This document shows positions 7,441 through 16,904 of a stretch of 64,000 nt of DNA, in pieces (the stretch's first letter is position 1; every line of letters starts with the position of its first letter). Origin of the DNA: Levilactobacillus lanxiensis (lineage in GTDB: Bacteria; Bacillota; Bacilli; Lactobacillales; Lactobacillaceae); the NCBI RefSeq assembly GCF_016861655.1, contig NZ_BOLN01000001.1, positions 124,001 to 188,000 of the forward strand, read 5' to 3'. The notes under the pieces were generated by a model. That model was not told the DNA's origin and ran no database searches. It worked only from the letters and a program-made list of their open reading frames with translations. A program made the translations under genes and the position numbers.

Positions 7441-8358
7441 TTACCAGAAATGCCGGTGGCGGAGCATGAGCGCCACCACGCCCATGATGCCGACCATCAT
7501 CAGCACCGTAAAGATCCAAGAAATGGCGTCGTTAGCGAATGGCAATTTCACATTCATCCCATAAAATCCGGTGATGATTGTCGGAATGGTCAAGACCAAC
7601 GACCAAATCGTTAAGAATTTCATCGTGTCGTTCAGGTTATTGTTCAGCACATTGTTAAATGTATTCGAGATCCGATCGACAACGTCCGCCTCAATCGCGG
7701 TCATTTCAGACGTTTGTCGGGCTTCAATAACGGCATCCATCAGATGTTCGTTGTTCTTGTCCGACAACTGTTTGCCAAACGGGGTGCTATTCAGGTTGAC
7801 CACCATCATGGCATTGTTGCGGGTGGCACTGACGAAATAGGCCAGACTCTGTTGCAGGTTGGACAGCGCGATTAAATCTTTGTTGTCCGGCGCCTGATTC
7901 AGCTGCTTGTCCAGTCGGTTTTGTTCCGCGTTAATTTTACGAATGGGTGGAATGAATTGGTCGAACAAAATGAACAGGCCAATTAACATGAACTCATTGG
8001 TATCTGAAATTTGGTCCAACTTCATTCGCTCACTCAGGGTCTGATTTACCCATTGCGTGCGCTTCGTTGTGATGGAAAAAACTTGATTACCCTTCAATAA
8101 AAAAGTCACGGGCCGGGTGATATAGCGTTGGGAAACTTGGTCGACCACCACCGGCACGTGCAGGACAAATAATTGCGTATTCAAGTATTCGTCACGGTCA
8201 TAGTGAGAGCGTTCGTTCACGTCGGTCACGTAGGTTAAAATTTCATCGGTCAGACCATACGTTACCTGCAACGAATCCTTGTCAGAATCGTCTTCGATCA
8301 TGGCCATCACCCAGACGAGGTTCTGCTCCCCCGTCCCAATCTTTCGCTCAACAATCAT
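7441..8358 (-). CDS. CorA-family magnesium/divalent cation transporter
   Basis: 305 aa: a cytoplasmic alpha/beta N-terminal domain and long helix (about 1-240), then two C-terminal membrane segments (about 245-265 and 280-300) joined by the family signature GMN (FYGMNVKLPF). This loop is the pore entrance of CorA pentamers. The ribosome site is AGAGGAAT. The gene stands alone. CorA relatives carry Mg, Co or Zn; GMN fits a Mg-type channel but does not settle the ion. Confidence 0.9.
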   Translation of the reverse strand: MIVERKIGTGEQNLVWVMAMIEDDSDKDSLQVTYGLTDEILTYVTDVNERSHYDRDEYLNTQLFVLHVPVVVDQVSQRYITRPVTFLLKGNQVFSITTKRTQWVNQTLSERMKLDQISDTNEFMLIGLFILFDQFIPPIRKINAEQNRLDKQLNQAPDNKDLIALSNLQQSLAYFVSATRNNAMMVVNLNSTPFGKQLSDKNNEHLMDAVIEARQTSEMTAIEADVVDRISNTFNNVLNNNLNDTMKFLTIWSLVLTIPTIITGFYGMNVKLPFANDAISWIFTVLMMVGIMGVVALMLRHRHFW

Positions 8359-8508
8359 GGGAATTCCTCTTCTCTGCCGTCGTTAACTTAAGTGTACCAC
8401 GTCCCCTAACAAATTTTGTTAAAAATTGGCGAGACCGAAATATCCAAATGTTGTGAACGTTTTGGTTATCCGACTTTATTCGCACACATTTGGCCGAGTG
8501 GATAAGAA

Positions 8509-8541
8509 AAGGGATTAGTCGCGTTCGACTAATCCCTTCTA
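8509..8541 (-). terminator. Rho-independent terminator
   Basis: AGGGATTAGTCG pairs perfectly with CGACTAATCCCT around a 4-nt loop. It is downstream of the minus-strand marR at 8558. Confidence 0.85.
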
Positions 8542-8557
8542 TTAACATATTTTGGGG

Positions 8558-9025
8558 TTATTTTTCTGATTCTTCGACGTCTTCCTTGGCGGTCAGCGCA
8601 CCCAACATCTTGGTCAATTGGCCCACAGTAAATTGGCTGCCACTGTCATCCAAATCGACTTGACTCATGGTATCGGCTGCCACCTTAAGTGCTTCGTGAC
8701 AAGTAATTTCTAATTGCTCCCCACTAGCAGTTAAAGAAAGTGGCCGTACCCGGCGGTCTGAACTTTGATAACTTTGCACGACATAGCCGCGCCGAATCAA
8801 TTGCGAAATTCCGCGAGAAACAGCGGCCCGAGAAATGCCGCGACTATCGGCAACCGTTGCCGACGTTAGCTTCCCTGGATTCTCTAAAATATGGTGCAGA
8901 ATCGCATATTGATCCACTGAAATCCCCATGGTTCGTTGGAATCGGGTTGCTGCTTTCTCTAGTTCTCGCTTCAGCTCCATGAAAGATTCAAAGAAACTCT
9001 CCGCATGAACGACCTTACTCTTCAT
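8558..9025 (-). CDS. MarR-family transcriptional regulator
   Basis: 155 aa with a MarR winged helix in the middle (SATVADSRGISRAAVSRGIS, wing QSSDRRVRPLSLTASGEQL). Ribosome site AAGGAT is a few bases before ATG. It is monocistronic with no transporter or enzyme next to it in the same operon, so its target is not evident. Upstream, a weak CGTG-N10-CACG repeat (about 9061-9078) might be an operator. The acidic C-terminal end (TAKEDVEESEK) looks unstructured. Confidence 0.85.
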   Translation of the reverse strand: MKSKVVHAESFFESFMELKRELEKAATRFQRTMGISVDQYAILHHILENPGKLTSATVADSRGISRAAVSRGISQLIRRGYVVQSYQSSDRRVRPLSLTASGEQLEITCHEALKVAADTMSQVDLDDSGSQFTVGQLTKMLGALTAKEDVEESEK

Positions 9026-9193
9026 AGTATTATCATATCCTTATCTTCACTTTGCTAACCCGTGATATAGTTAACACGACTAGCAATACGCAAAATGGTT
9101 GACCCCATAGAAATATCTATATATTTAATAATAAAGAACAAGCTACCGAATTGCAAGCATTCGACCACAATTTATTAAAAAAGTTTACGGTAT

Positions 9194-9227
9194 AAAAAAG
9201 GAACCGAAGATTCGTTTTTCGGCTCCC
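9194..9227 (-). terminator. Rho-independent terminator
   Basis: On the minus strand GGagCCGAA..TTCGGttCC is followed by TTTTTT. It follows the alpha-glucosidase gene. Confidence 0.8.
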
Positions 9228-9233
9228 GCCATT

Positions 9234-10871
9234 TCATTCTAGTTTCCGTAAATGATACAGTCGGGCTTCCCACGGTTGAATCTGTGGGTCGTCGGAGTCT
9301 GCATCGACTTCCGTGTTGGTAAAAATTAACTCACTTGTATTTAAATCAAATTCTTGCGTGGTCGCAACCTGATTGCTCATGTTCACCACGACCAGCCAGT
9401 TGTCCCCGTTTAGCGTCCGGCGATAAACAAACAGTTGGTCATCCCGCGTATCAATCAACTCATACCGCCCACGTTCCAAGGCTGGAACGGATTTTTTCAG
9501 ACGAATGAGTTGCTGGTAAAACGTTAAAACGGAGTGCGGATCGTGACTTTCCCGTTCCACATTGATCTGCTCTGTTCCAGGTGTCATGTTGATCCAGGGC
9601 TGCTGGTCTGAGAAACCGCCAAACTGCTGATGGGTCCACGGCATCGGTGTCCGGGCATTGTCGCGACTCTTCATGGCTAATTGGCCAAGAACCTGCGACT
9701 CCGGCACACCGGCTGCCCGCTGTTGTTGGTAATACAGGCGGCTATCTAGGTCGCGGTACTCGCTGATCTGAGTAAAATTGGCGTTTGGTAACCCCAATTC
9801 CTGCCCTTGATAGACAAACGGCGTCCCCTTCATCAACAGGTACCACAGCCCCAAGGCCTTCGCGGAACGTCGGCGATAATCGCTAGCGTTCCCGTAATAC
9901 GAAACGGCACGAGGCAAATCATGATTTTCAATGAACAAGGCGTTCCAACCGACCTTTTCCAAGCCCAGTTGCCATTTCGAAAGCGTGGCCCGCAACGCGG
10001 CAACCGGGAGTTTAGGTTCGGCTCTTTCCCAAAAATGTACGTGGTCAAATTCCAAAAGGAGGTTAAAGAATCCCCGTTCCGGGTCCAACCAACGCTGAGC
10101 GGTCTGTTGGTCAATGGTCCCCGCTTCGCCAATCACAAAGAGCTGATTGCGTTGCAGCACGGGCTTCAAATCAGCCAGAAACGCATCCGTTCCAGTCACG
10201 TCCTGGTAGTAATCCGTCCGCGGATGGGCAACGTTCGCAAAGTCCTGACGCTTCTTGAGGTGGGTCACGCCATCGAGGCGGAAGCCATCCACCCCACGGT
10301 CAGCCCACCACTGAATCGTCTCGGCCATCGCCTGACGAACGGCTGGGTTTTCCCAGTTCAGATCCGGTTGGGCTTCCGCAAAGGTGTGTAGGTAGGCTGA
10401 ATCCAGCTCTGGCACATAGGTCCACGCCGACCCGCCAAAGATGGATTCCCAATTATTGGGCACTTGATCCGCTGTGGCTGACCGCCAAACATAGTAATCG
10501 TGGTAGGGACTGGTGGCATCAGCCAGTGCCGCTTGGAACCACGGATGTTGGTCGGACGTATGGTTCAACGCCAAGTCGATAACAACTTTAATATCGGCTG
10601 CGTGGAACGCCGCAACCAACTGCATAAAGTCGTCAAGGGTCCCATATTGCGGGTCCACGTTGCGGTAATCGATCACGTCATACCCACTGTCCACTTGACT
10701 GGAGGGGTAAAAGGCCGACAACCAAACGAAGTCGATGCCGAGGGATTGTAAGTAAGAGATTTTCGCTTGGATGCCGGGCAAGTCGCCCACACCGTCATGG
10801 TTCGTATCAAAGAAACTCTTCGGGTAAATCTCATACCCGACCGCGTGTTGCCACCACTGTGCGTCAGCCAT
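9234..10871 (-). CDS. GH13 alpha-glucosidase (oligo-1,6-glucosidase type)
   Basis: 545 aa, the usual size of GH13_31 enzymes. The catalytic triad is visible: nucleophile Asp in GVDGFRLDGVTHL, acid/base Glu in FVIGEAGTID and transition-state Asp in FIENHDLPRAV. The barrel start WWQHAVGYEIYPKSF and region I (DLALNHTSDQHPWF) are typical. No signal peptide, so it acts in the cytoplasm on imported isomalto- or malto-oligosaccharides, releasing glucose. I chose ATG at 10871 because AAAGGAAG lies upstream; the longer form starting 30 bases earlier lacks a site. A LacI-type palindrome CAACCGGTTG lies upstream. Exact linkage preference cannot be fixed. Confidence 0.88.
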   Translation of the reverse strand: MADAQWWQHAVGYEIYPKSFFDTNHDGVGDLPGIQAKISYLQSLGIDFVWLSAFYPSSQVDSGYDVIDYRNVDPQYGTLDDFMQLVAAFHAADIKVVIDLALNHTSDQHPWFQAALADATSPYHDYYVWRSATADQVPNNWESIFGGSAWTYVPELDSAYLHTFAEAQPDLNWENPAVRQAMAETIQWWADRGVDGFRLDGVTHLKKRQDFANVAHPRTDYYQDVTGTDAFLADLKPVLQRNQLFVIGEAGTIDQQTAQRWLDPERGFFNLLLEFDHVHFWERAEPKLPVAALRATLSKWQLGLEKVGWNALFIENHDLPRAVSYYGNASDYRRRSAKALGLWYLLMKGTPFVYQGQELGLPNANFTQISEYRDLDSRLYYQQQRAAGVPESQVLGQLAMKSRDNARTPMPWTHQQFGGFSDQQPWINMTPGTEQINVERESHDPHSVLTFYQQLIRLKKSVPALERGRYELIDTRDDQLFVYRRTLNGDNWLVVVNMSNQVATTQEFDLNTSELIFTNTEVDADSDDPQIQPWEARLYHLRKLE

Positions 10872-10898
10872 TGCTGTCTTCCTTTCGTTGCTAAACTG

Positions 10899-10908
10899 CA
10901 ACCGGTTG
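10899..10908 (-). promoter_or_regulatory. LacI/MalR-type operator candidate
   Basis: CAACCGGTTG, a perfect palindrome with central CG as in LacI-family operators, about 28 bp upstream of the glucosidase start. No regulator gene is adjacent. Confidence 0.4.
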
Positions 10909-11011
10909 TAATTGTTGTATTCCGGGGATTGTATTCGCCTCCAATTGTAACAATAATTATCTAATTTGTCGGCTGATTTAGCAAACTTTATGCTCAGTCG
11001 TTAATTTTTGC

Positions 11012-11224
11012 GGGTTGAACGAGTGTCCGGGCCTCCGGGCGGGTGAAAATGAGCCGGGTCGCTGTGGGCGAACGCCCGGAGCCAAAAAGCGGTCTCCGCG
11101 CTTACTTTGAGCCGCTAAGGTACGCGTCTCAAAGATATCAGTTCCCTAAGTGGCTTCGCCACCAAGGGAACTCCCACGGCTGAGCTCATTTTCACCCACC
11201 CTGCGGCTTACACTGGTTCAGCCC
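11012..11224 (-). repeat. Dispersed multi-hairpin element, copy D (type 1)
   Basis: Locus arms GGGTTGAAC and GTTCAGCCC lie outside the core stem GGTGAAAATGAGC with GCTCATTTTCACC. Inside are the conserved ACCGC-loop hairpin (stem CGGAG..CTCCG on the minus strand), CTTTGAG..CTCAAAG, and GTTCCCT..AGGGAAC. Confidence 0.8.
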
Positions 11225-11330
11225 ACCATAATTGACCTTCTCCGTGACTCCTGATTATCTTTTCGTTTCTTGTTTTCCGGCTGACCATTTCTCTGCATAT
11301 TTATGCAGTTGGTCCTGCCTATCTAAATCC

Positions 11331-11373
11331 AAAAGCAGCTCCACCACCAGAATAGCTGATGGCGAAGCTGCTC
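11331..11373 (-). terminator. Rho-independent terminator
   Basis: On the minus strand AGCAGCT..AGCTGCT is followed by TTTT. It is just downstream of the FAD oxidase gene. Confidence 0.7.
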
Positions 11374-11395
11374 GTTTGCTACTTAATTTTTAGGT

Positions 11396-12790
11396 TTAAT
11401 CAATCTTCCGCTTAGGATTCAACAGGTTCATTGGATCGAACAGCGTTTTGATTTGGTGTTGTAATTGGTCCACTGTTTCGCCTAATTCTGGGTTGTTCCA
11501 TTGATTCTTCATCATGCCCACGGCGTGTTCCCCGGAGATAGTGCCACCGAGTTCCAGCGTTTTCCAGAAGGTCTTCCGTAAGGCTTCGATGATGACTTCT
11601 GGGACCTCATTCTCGTCTTCGGACCACGTGTAAGTTGGGTGCACGTTGCCGTCACCAGCATGGCCGGCCGTGTAAATCTTAATGCCCAGTTCCTTACCCA
11701 GATCCTGCAGGAAGTCCATCATTGGTGCTAACTTAGACAGCGGCATCGCCATGTCTTCCATCAAATGGTTATTTCCGGAGAAAACGGCTGGCAACATGTC
11801 CTGCCGCAACTTTTCCAAGGCCTTTTGTTCGTCGGGGTCCGTGGTGACCTGGACGTTTTGAGCATCATGCTTAGCCAATAGGTCGTTCAAAACGCCCACG
11901 CTTTCGTCACTGCTCCCGTCCAACCGGAAAATCAGCATGGACCCACTGTTGTCCGCGTAGTGTGTCCCTTCAAACCGGTCCAACGCCTTGACCGTGTTAC
12001 CGTCCAGCGCTTCCAACATGGTTGGGTAAACGCCTGACATGCGGACCGCCGTGACGCCAGCTGCCAACGCACTCATATCCTTGAAGAAGGCCACACCCAT
12101 GACGGACTTGCCTAGCGGAATCGGCATCAATTTCACCGTAATTTCAAAGATAATCCCTAACGTCCCCTCGGAACCCACGAAGAGTTGCGTCAGGTCATAG
12201 CCAAACGCCTGCTTCAGCGTCCGGCCACCAAGCTTGACCACGCGGCCATCAGCCAACACGGCCTTCAAGCCCAAGACGTTGTCCTTGGTCGCACCGAAAC
12301 GGACGGTACTCATCCCACCAGCGTTGGTCGACACGTTCCCACCAACGGATGAAAATGGCTTGGAACCAGGATCTGGCGCGTAGAATAACCCTTGTTTGCG
12401 GGCAGCTTGGTCCAAGTCCCCGTTGACGACCCCGGGTTGAACAACGGCCACGGAATCTTCTTTACTAATTTCCAAAATTTGATTCATTTTCCGCATCGAA
12501 ATAATAATGGCGCCATCGATACCATCGGACCCAATCACGGTACTGCTAAAGGTGGTTTGGGGAACGACGGCAATATGAAATTTCCGCGCTGTCCGCAAAA
12601 CACCTTGAATATCCTCGACACTGGCAGCCTCAACGAATGCCCGTGCCAAGCCGGTCTCACCGCCAGAAGCGTTGGGATTGAATGACTGTTTCTTTAACGT
12701 CTTTTCATCCGTGTAGATCGTCCCATCCTTGACTTGGTCTTGGAGGTAGGTCGAAATTTCTTCATCAGAATAAGCACTAAAAACTGTCAC
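11396..12790 (-). CDS. FAD-linked oxidase, D-lactate dehydrogenase / glycolate oxidase GlcD type
   Basis: 464 aa from the chosen start, matching the GlcD family. The PCMH-type FAD-binding domain comes first (ETGLARAFVEAASVEDIQ, PGSKPFSSVGGNVSTNAGG, FGYDLTQLFVGSEGTLGI), then the FAD-oxidase C domain with a metal-binding-like AGHAGDGNVHP and ISGEHAVG. It should oxidise a 2-hydroxy acid such as D-lactate or glycolate; the acceptor is unknown. I prefer GTG at 12790 because AGAAGG lies at fit spacing and the length suits the family. A reading from ATG at 12904 adds 38 residues with a hydrophobic stretch but has no ribosome site. Confidence 0.8.
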   Translation of the reverse strand: MTVFSAYSDEEISTYLQDQVKDGTIYTDEKTLKKQSFNPNASGGETGLARAFVEAASVEDIQGVLRTARKFHIAVVPQTTFSSTVIGSDGIDGAIIISMRKMNQILEISKEDSVAVVQPGVVNGDLDQAARKQGLFYAPDPGSKPFSSVGGNVSTNAGGMSTVRFGATKDNVLGLKAVLADGRVVKLGGRTLKQAFGYDLTQLFVGSEGTLGIIFEITVKLMPIPLGKSVMGVAFFKDMSALAAGVTAVRMSGVYPTMLEALDGNTVKALDRFEGTHYADNSGSMLIFRLDGSSDESVGVLNDLLAKHDAQNVQVTTDPDEQKALEKLRQDMLPAVFSGNNHLMEDMAMPLSKLAPMMDFLQDLGKELGIKIYTAGHAGDGNVHPTYTWSEDENEVPEVIIEALRKTFWKTLELGGTISGEHAVGMMKNQWNNPELGETVDQLQHQIKTLFDPMNLLNPKRKID

Positions 12791-12981
12791 ACTGAAGACC
12801 TTCTTTACTAGAATTAGTTTCGCGTGCCGGCTAGCCCCAACCGTCAATAACACTGAAAAAATGGCCACAAGGGCCACCAGCACGGGTTCATTATCAGTGA
12901 TCATTCTAACACGTAATTAATAAAAGTACAGGTTTAACGACTTGAATTGCCTAACAATCGGCAAATAACTCATCTACTGCC

Positions 12982-13031
12982 AAAAAAGGATGCCAAACCC
13001 CAGCCAAATGGCTGCGGTCGACATCCTTTTT
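12982..13031. terminator. Bidirectional terminator-like hairpin
   Basis: GGATG..GCC and GGC..CATCC with A and T runs on both sides. It lies in the 560-bp gap between the FAD oxidase and the ABC cassette, which otherwise holds only repeat copy E. Confidence 0.6.
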
Positions 13032-13143
13032 CATGGAAAAATAATTCTCTACTTTTGTTGAAGCAAACTGGCCAGTTACGCTGACAAATATTCCCGAAAA
13101 ATACTATTGGGAAATGCCAGTCACCCCGCTCGTCTAATCAGCA

Positions 13144-13344
13144 GCGGTGCGGTACCGGAGGCGGCTAGATGGCGCAGACCTGTGTCGGTAGCGTTAGTTA
13201 GCGTTTTTTGTCGACTTACGCTACGGGTCGGTTGGAAGACGTGGCACTTTCACGGCTTTCAACCGCCTCTGAAGACCGCTTCTCAGGCTTCAGAGGTCAC
13301 CCCCACAGGCGGAGCTATCTAGACCGCCGCAGGTGCCGCACCGC
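13144..13344 (+). repeat. Dispersed multi-hairpin element, copy E (type 3)
   Basis: Nested complementary arms GCGGTGCGG with CCGCACCGC, AGAT with ATCT, and CTGTG with CCACAG. Inner hairpins are TAGCGT..ACGCTA, GGTTG..CAACC and CCTCTGAAG..CTTCAGAGG (13266-13296) with the shared ACCGC loop. It ends 12 bp from the stop codon of the ABC ATPase. Confidence 0.75.
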
Positions 13345-13355
13345 GGTTCGCCCAT

Positions 13356-14015
13356 TTAGGCGAGCTGGGTGAATTGCTTGTTTTCGAGGCGGTACTGGTG
13401 GTCGCATTGCGCCGCCACGTCTGGCTCATGCGTCACAATGATCACGCATTTCTGCCGGTCGTGCGCAATCTTTTGAAACTGCGCGATGACCTCTTTGGTG
13501 TTGTCCTCATCGAGGTTCCCGGTCGGTTCGTCGGCCACCACCAACTGGGCGTCGCAAGCCATCGTCCGGGCAATCGCCACGCGTTGTTGTTGGCCCCCAG
13601 ACAGGTGTTGGACGTTACGGGTCGCCAGGTCCTCGTTGATCCCTAGGTCATTTAGCGTCCGTAAGGCAAAATGTTTATCACCCGCATGTTCCGCCTCCGT
13701 AATCGCCATGGCCGTTAACAAATTGTTCAACGGGGACATGTAGGTAAACAGGTTGTAGGCTTGAAACACGATGGACACATCATGCCGCCGATACGTCGTT
13801 AGGCCAATCTTTTTCAGTAATCGGTCATCCAGCAAAATATCGCCTGCTTTCGGCTTATCCAGGCCGGCAATCAATGACAGAAACGTTGTCTTCCCGGTCC
13901 CGGAATGGCCTAGAATCGCGTACGACTGGCCGACCTCAAACGTCAGATTAATATCTTGAAACAACGGTTCACTTTTATCCTGGTACCAATACCCCAGGCC
14001 TTCTGTTTTCAACAT
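13356..14015 (-). CDS. ABC transporter ATP-binding protein (MacB/LolD type)
   Basis: 219 aa single nucleotide-binding domain: Walker A GHSGTGKTT, Q-loop in VFQAYNLF, signature [17 protein letters not shown], Walker B VVADEPTGNLD and H-loop IIVTHEPD. It follows the permease gene by 12 nt, and its AGGAGG overlaps the permease end, so they form one operon. With the partner it should make a MacB-like mechanotransmission or export complex. The substrate (peptide, antibiotic or lipid) is unknown. Confidence 0.92.
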   Translation of the reverse strand: MLKTEGLGYWYQDKSEPLFQDINLTFEVGQSYAILGHSGTGKTTFLSLIAGLDKPKAGDILLDDRLLKKIGLTTYRRHDVSIVFQAYNLFTYMSPLNNLLTAMAITEAEHAGDKHFALRTLNDLGINEDLATRNVQHLSGGQQQRVAIARTMACDAQLVVADEPTGNLDEDNTKEVIAQFQKIAHDRQKCVIIVTHEPDVAAQCDHQYRLENKQFTQLA

Positions 14016-14027
14016 GCGCGTTCCTCC

Positions 14028-15482
14028 TTAGGAAATTAAGACTTTCTTCGGCTCCAGTCGCAGGATGCCACCGGAGGCAATCATGATCGACAGGAACGTG
14101 ATGGCTAAACCAAAGCCACCGAGTTCCGCCAGGTCTACCGCACTCACACTAATATCCAGGTCGGTATCGGCCGCCTTGGCGCTCGTGGTCGCGTTAGTTG
14201 AACCAGGACCCCCGGCACCGCCACGGGTACCACCGGGTTGACCGCTGCCCCCGGGTTGTCCGGTTGAACTGGTCGCGGTCGTCTGTGTGGTCGTGCTTTG
14301 CGAGACGAGTTGTGAGCCCAGTTGGTCGCCGACAAATTTACCACCGGCCCCTGCAATCGCCACGGCGACGACAATGACCATCAGCATCTCAGTAAAGAAC
14401 TGTGCCATAATTTTCCAGCGTGCTTCCCCTAGGGAAAGTAGAACGCCGATTTCAAAGCGCCGTTCGCGAATCATCAAGATGACGATCAACGCCAAGATAA
14501 TCGTGCCGGCAATGGCGACCAGCCAGACAATTTTATTGGCAAAACTCTTCACGTTCGCCATTGAGGCCTTCACCGTTTGGTAACTGGCATCGTCCGTGCT
14601 CAGCGCATACTTGCTGGTGTTGATCAGCTGTTTGCCGGCCTTCTTCACGCTGCTGACCTTGGCAGGGTTACTAATATTGAAGGTCACGGAATCCGCGGTA
14701 TTCGCATACTTGCTGCCCTTAAAGGTGTTGGCCAGCGTGTACGACGTGTACATCGTATTAGCCGGGTCGGCACTCATGGGGCTAGCACTGGTGCTGGTCG
14801 AACTAGCCTTATAAATCCCGACAATCTTCAGCTTGACCTTAGCCTTGTCACCCGCGGTCTCTTTGACGGTAATCGTGTCGCCAACGGTCAGGTCATTCTG
14901 GCTCGCCAGGTCCTTTTCGATGACCACGTTGTTGGTGTTCTTGTCGGCTGCGGTGATGCCGCGACCTTTGGTGATCTTACTTTGACTGTTGCTAAAGGCC
15001 GTTGTCAGACTCGTGGCCGTGACCCCGTCAATCTGCGTGTCACCGGTGCTGGCACTGGATTTCATGCCCCCGGGACCGCCGCCGTTACTGCTGCCCATCC
15101 CCGTGCTGGTCGAAACCACGTCGTAGGATTTGGCGTTGACGGTCGTACTGCTGGTCACGTTGGTGCTCTTGACGTTGCTGAGCTGAGAAATCTTGGTCGC
15201 ATCGCTCAGCTTCACCGGTGTCAGCGTCATCTTCGGCCGACTGCTCTTGCTGGTGGAACTGCTACTGCTCTGCATCTTCTTAAACGCCGCCTGCCGGTTC
15301 GCAGACAACGTCACGGTCGCACCAACATCGGCTTTCGCTTGGTCGGTTGCCTTAACCGCGGCGCTTCGAATCAGCAAGCCCGCTAACACAAACATCAAGA
15401 TGGCGGACGAGACCAGAATCAGTAAGACTGACCGGCCCTTCTTCGCCCACACATTTAACCAGGCCCGTTTGAAAAAGTTCAT
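14028..15482 (-). CDS. MacB/FtsX-type ABC transporter permease
   Basis: 484 aa: one N-terminal membrane segment (about 17-38), a large Ser/Thr/Lys-rich extracellular MacB core domain, then three C-terminal segments (about 325-350, 370-395, 455-478). Between segments 2 and 4 is an unusual low-complexity stretch rich in Gly, Ser, Thr and Gln (GGSGQPGGTRGGAGGPGS), outside the membrane. I chose ATG at 15482 because GGAGG lies upstream at good spacing; a further upstream in-frame ATG sits on that site. First gene of the operon with the ATPase. Confidence 0.88.
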   Translation of the reverse strand: MNFFKRAWLNVWAKKGRSVLLILVSSAILMFVLAGLLIRSAAVKATDQAKADVGATVTLSANRQAAFKKMQSSSSSTSKSSRPKMTLTPVKLSDATKISQLSNVKSTNVTSSTTVNAKSYDVVSTSTGMGSSNGGGPGGMKSSASTGDTQIDGVTATSLTTAFSNSQSKITKGRGITAADKNTNNVVIEKDLASQNDLTVGDTITVKETAGDKAKVKLKIVGIYKASSTSTSASPMSADPANTMYTSYTLANTFKGSKYANTADSVTFNISNPAKVSSVKKAGKQLINTSKYALSTDDASYQTVKASMANVKSFANKIVWLVAIAGTIILALIVILMIRERRFEIGVLLSLGEARWKIMAQFFTEMLMVIVVAVAIAGAGGKFVGDQLGSQLVSQSTTTQTTATSSTGQPGGSGQPGGTRGGAGGPGSTNATTSAKAADTDLDISVSAVDLAELGGFGLAITFLSIMIASGGILRLEPKKVLIS

Positions 15483-15590
15483 TAGGGTCGCCTCCATTTC
15501 TTATCATGCTTTCGAGTATGCCAAAGTCGGCTTTGTGGAAACTTAAATTCCGGCATTACCGGCCTGCATTTTGGAAAACCCGGAGACACA

Positions 15591-15625
15591 AAAACGGCGG
15601 AACCCCTTAAGGTACCGCCGTTTCG
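15591..15625 (-). terminator. Rho-independent terminator
   Basis: AAACGGCGG pairs with CCGCCGTTT, with a T run on the minus strand. It is downstream of the AI-2E family gene. Confidence 0.8.
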
Positions 15626-15662
15626 TTAAGCTTTCTGTCATGATACGTGTGTTAATAAAGCG

Positions 15663-16832
15663 TTAAGGCTCGAGCTCGTCCGGTGGCAAGACATCCGGAT
15701 AGAGCGCCGAGTATTCTTGATACCACTGGAACGTGGTGGTGGCCAGGACTTTCAGGACCGCAAAGCCTGGCACCCCGAAGATGACGCCCAGTAGGCCAAA
15801 CATTTTGCCCCCGGCCAACAGGACGAAGACAATCGTAATCGGGTGCATCGCGAGGCTGTTACCCATGATCAGTGGCGACAGGACCTGCGTTTCCAGGACC
15901 CATTCGATCAGGTAAACGATGACCACGCCCAATAGCATGGACGGACTGGTCACGACCCCGATAATCAGGGCGGGCACCAGCGCGATGGCCGACCCGAAAT
16001 ATGGAATCAGGTTCAGTGGCCCGGCCAGTAACCCAATCAGTAGGGCATAACGCAACCCAATAACGGAATAACCGGTCGTGAAAATAATCATCACGCACAG
16101 CGCAACCGTCAGTTGGCCACGCACGTAAGAACTCACCTTGGCGTTCATCTGATCGAGCATCGTGATGAATCGGCTCCGGTAAGCGGTCGGCACGACCTGA
16201 CTGATGTAATGAGGAAAGCGTGACCCATCCTTCAACATGAAGAACAAGACCAGTGGCGCCGTGATAATCGTGATGACCCAGTCGCTCACGGTCGTCACCA
16301 CGTTGCCCAGCGAACTCAGTGTCCCGGTCAACAGGTTCAGCCCCCGTTTAGAAAAGTAGGTCGACACACGCTCGTTGATGTCCGCCAAATTGCTGTTGGA
16401 CACCCAGTGATGCTCCTGGTTCAGGTGATTGATGTTGTGGAGCATGTCGTTAGCAAATTGGGGTAACGCGCCAATGATGCCGCTGGTCTGCTTGGTCAGA
16501 AACGGAATCAGGTTGAGGAAAATCAGCACAATGATGCCCGCAGTCAGGAGCATGGCCACGGCAATCGCCAGGCCAGTACGCATGTGAAGCCGCCGTTCCA
16601 TGAAGTGGACGAACGGATCCAGCACGTAAAACAGAATGCCCGCGACCACGATGGCTGGCATGGTAATCCCAATAAACTTCCAAACCGGCGTGAGAATCCA
16701 AGCGTTTTGCATGAGTTCATTGAGCACCAAGAGTAATAAAAAGATATTTAATAGCAGAATTGTAATGTGATTATTTAAAAATCGTTGGTAGAACCAGGAG
16801 AATCCCGATTCTGGTTGACGCAAATTTTTCAA
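15663..16832 (-). CDS. AI-2E family transporter (PerM/YtvI-like membrane protein)
   Basis: 389 aa with about eight predicted membrane segments and the arrangement of the family: two N-terminal segments, a long soluble stretch (about 95-200), then clustered C-terminal segments with LIPYFGSAIALVPALIIG and VLAGGKMFGLLGVIFGVPGF. Members have been linked to AI-2 export, ion transport or unknown export, so function is open. I chose TTG at 16832 because GGGAGGGG lies 5 nt upstream; the longer reading has no site. Confidence 0.85.
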   Translation of the reverse strand: MKNLRQPESGFSWFYQRFLNNHITILLLNIFLLLLVLNELMQNAWILTPVWKFIGITMPAIVVAGILFYVLDPFVHFMERRLHMRTGLAIAVAMLLTAGIIVLIFLNLIPFLTKQTSGIIGALPQFANDMLHNINHLNQEHHWVSNSNLADINERVSTYFSKRGLNLLTGTLSSLGNVVTTVSDWVITIITAPLVLFFMLKDGSRFPHYISQVVPTAYRSRFITMLDQMNAKVSSYVRGQLTVALCVMIIFTTGYSVIGLRYALLIGLLAGPLNLIPYFGSAIALVPALIIGVVTSPSMLLGVVIVYLIEWVLETQVLSPLIMGNSLAMHPITIVFVLLAGGKMFGLLGVIFGVPGFAVLKVLATTTFQWYQEYSALYPDVLPPDELEP

Positions 16833-16904
16833 TGCGACCCCTCCCGTAAATGTGCATAGCTCTAGTTTAAGTCTCACGAACCCGGGTGACTAGCTCTTTT
16901 TACC

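Noticed and set aside
12791-12904. N-terminal membrane extension of the FAD oxidase
   Set aside because: No ribosome site at the upstream ATG, and the length without it fits the family better; not fully excluded.
14577-15386. 269-codon plus-strand frame inside the ABC permease gene
   Set aside because: It opposes a conserved MacB-type permease and shows no domain or ribosome site.
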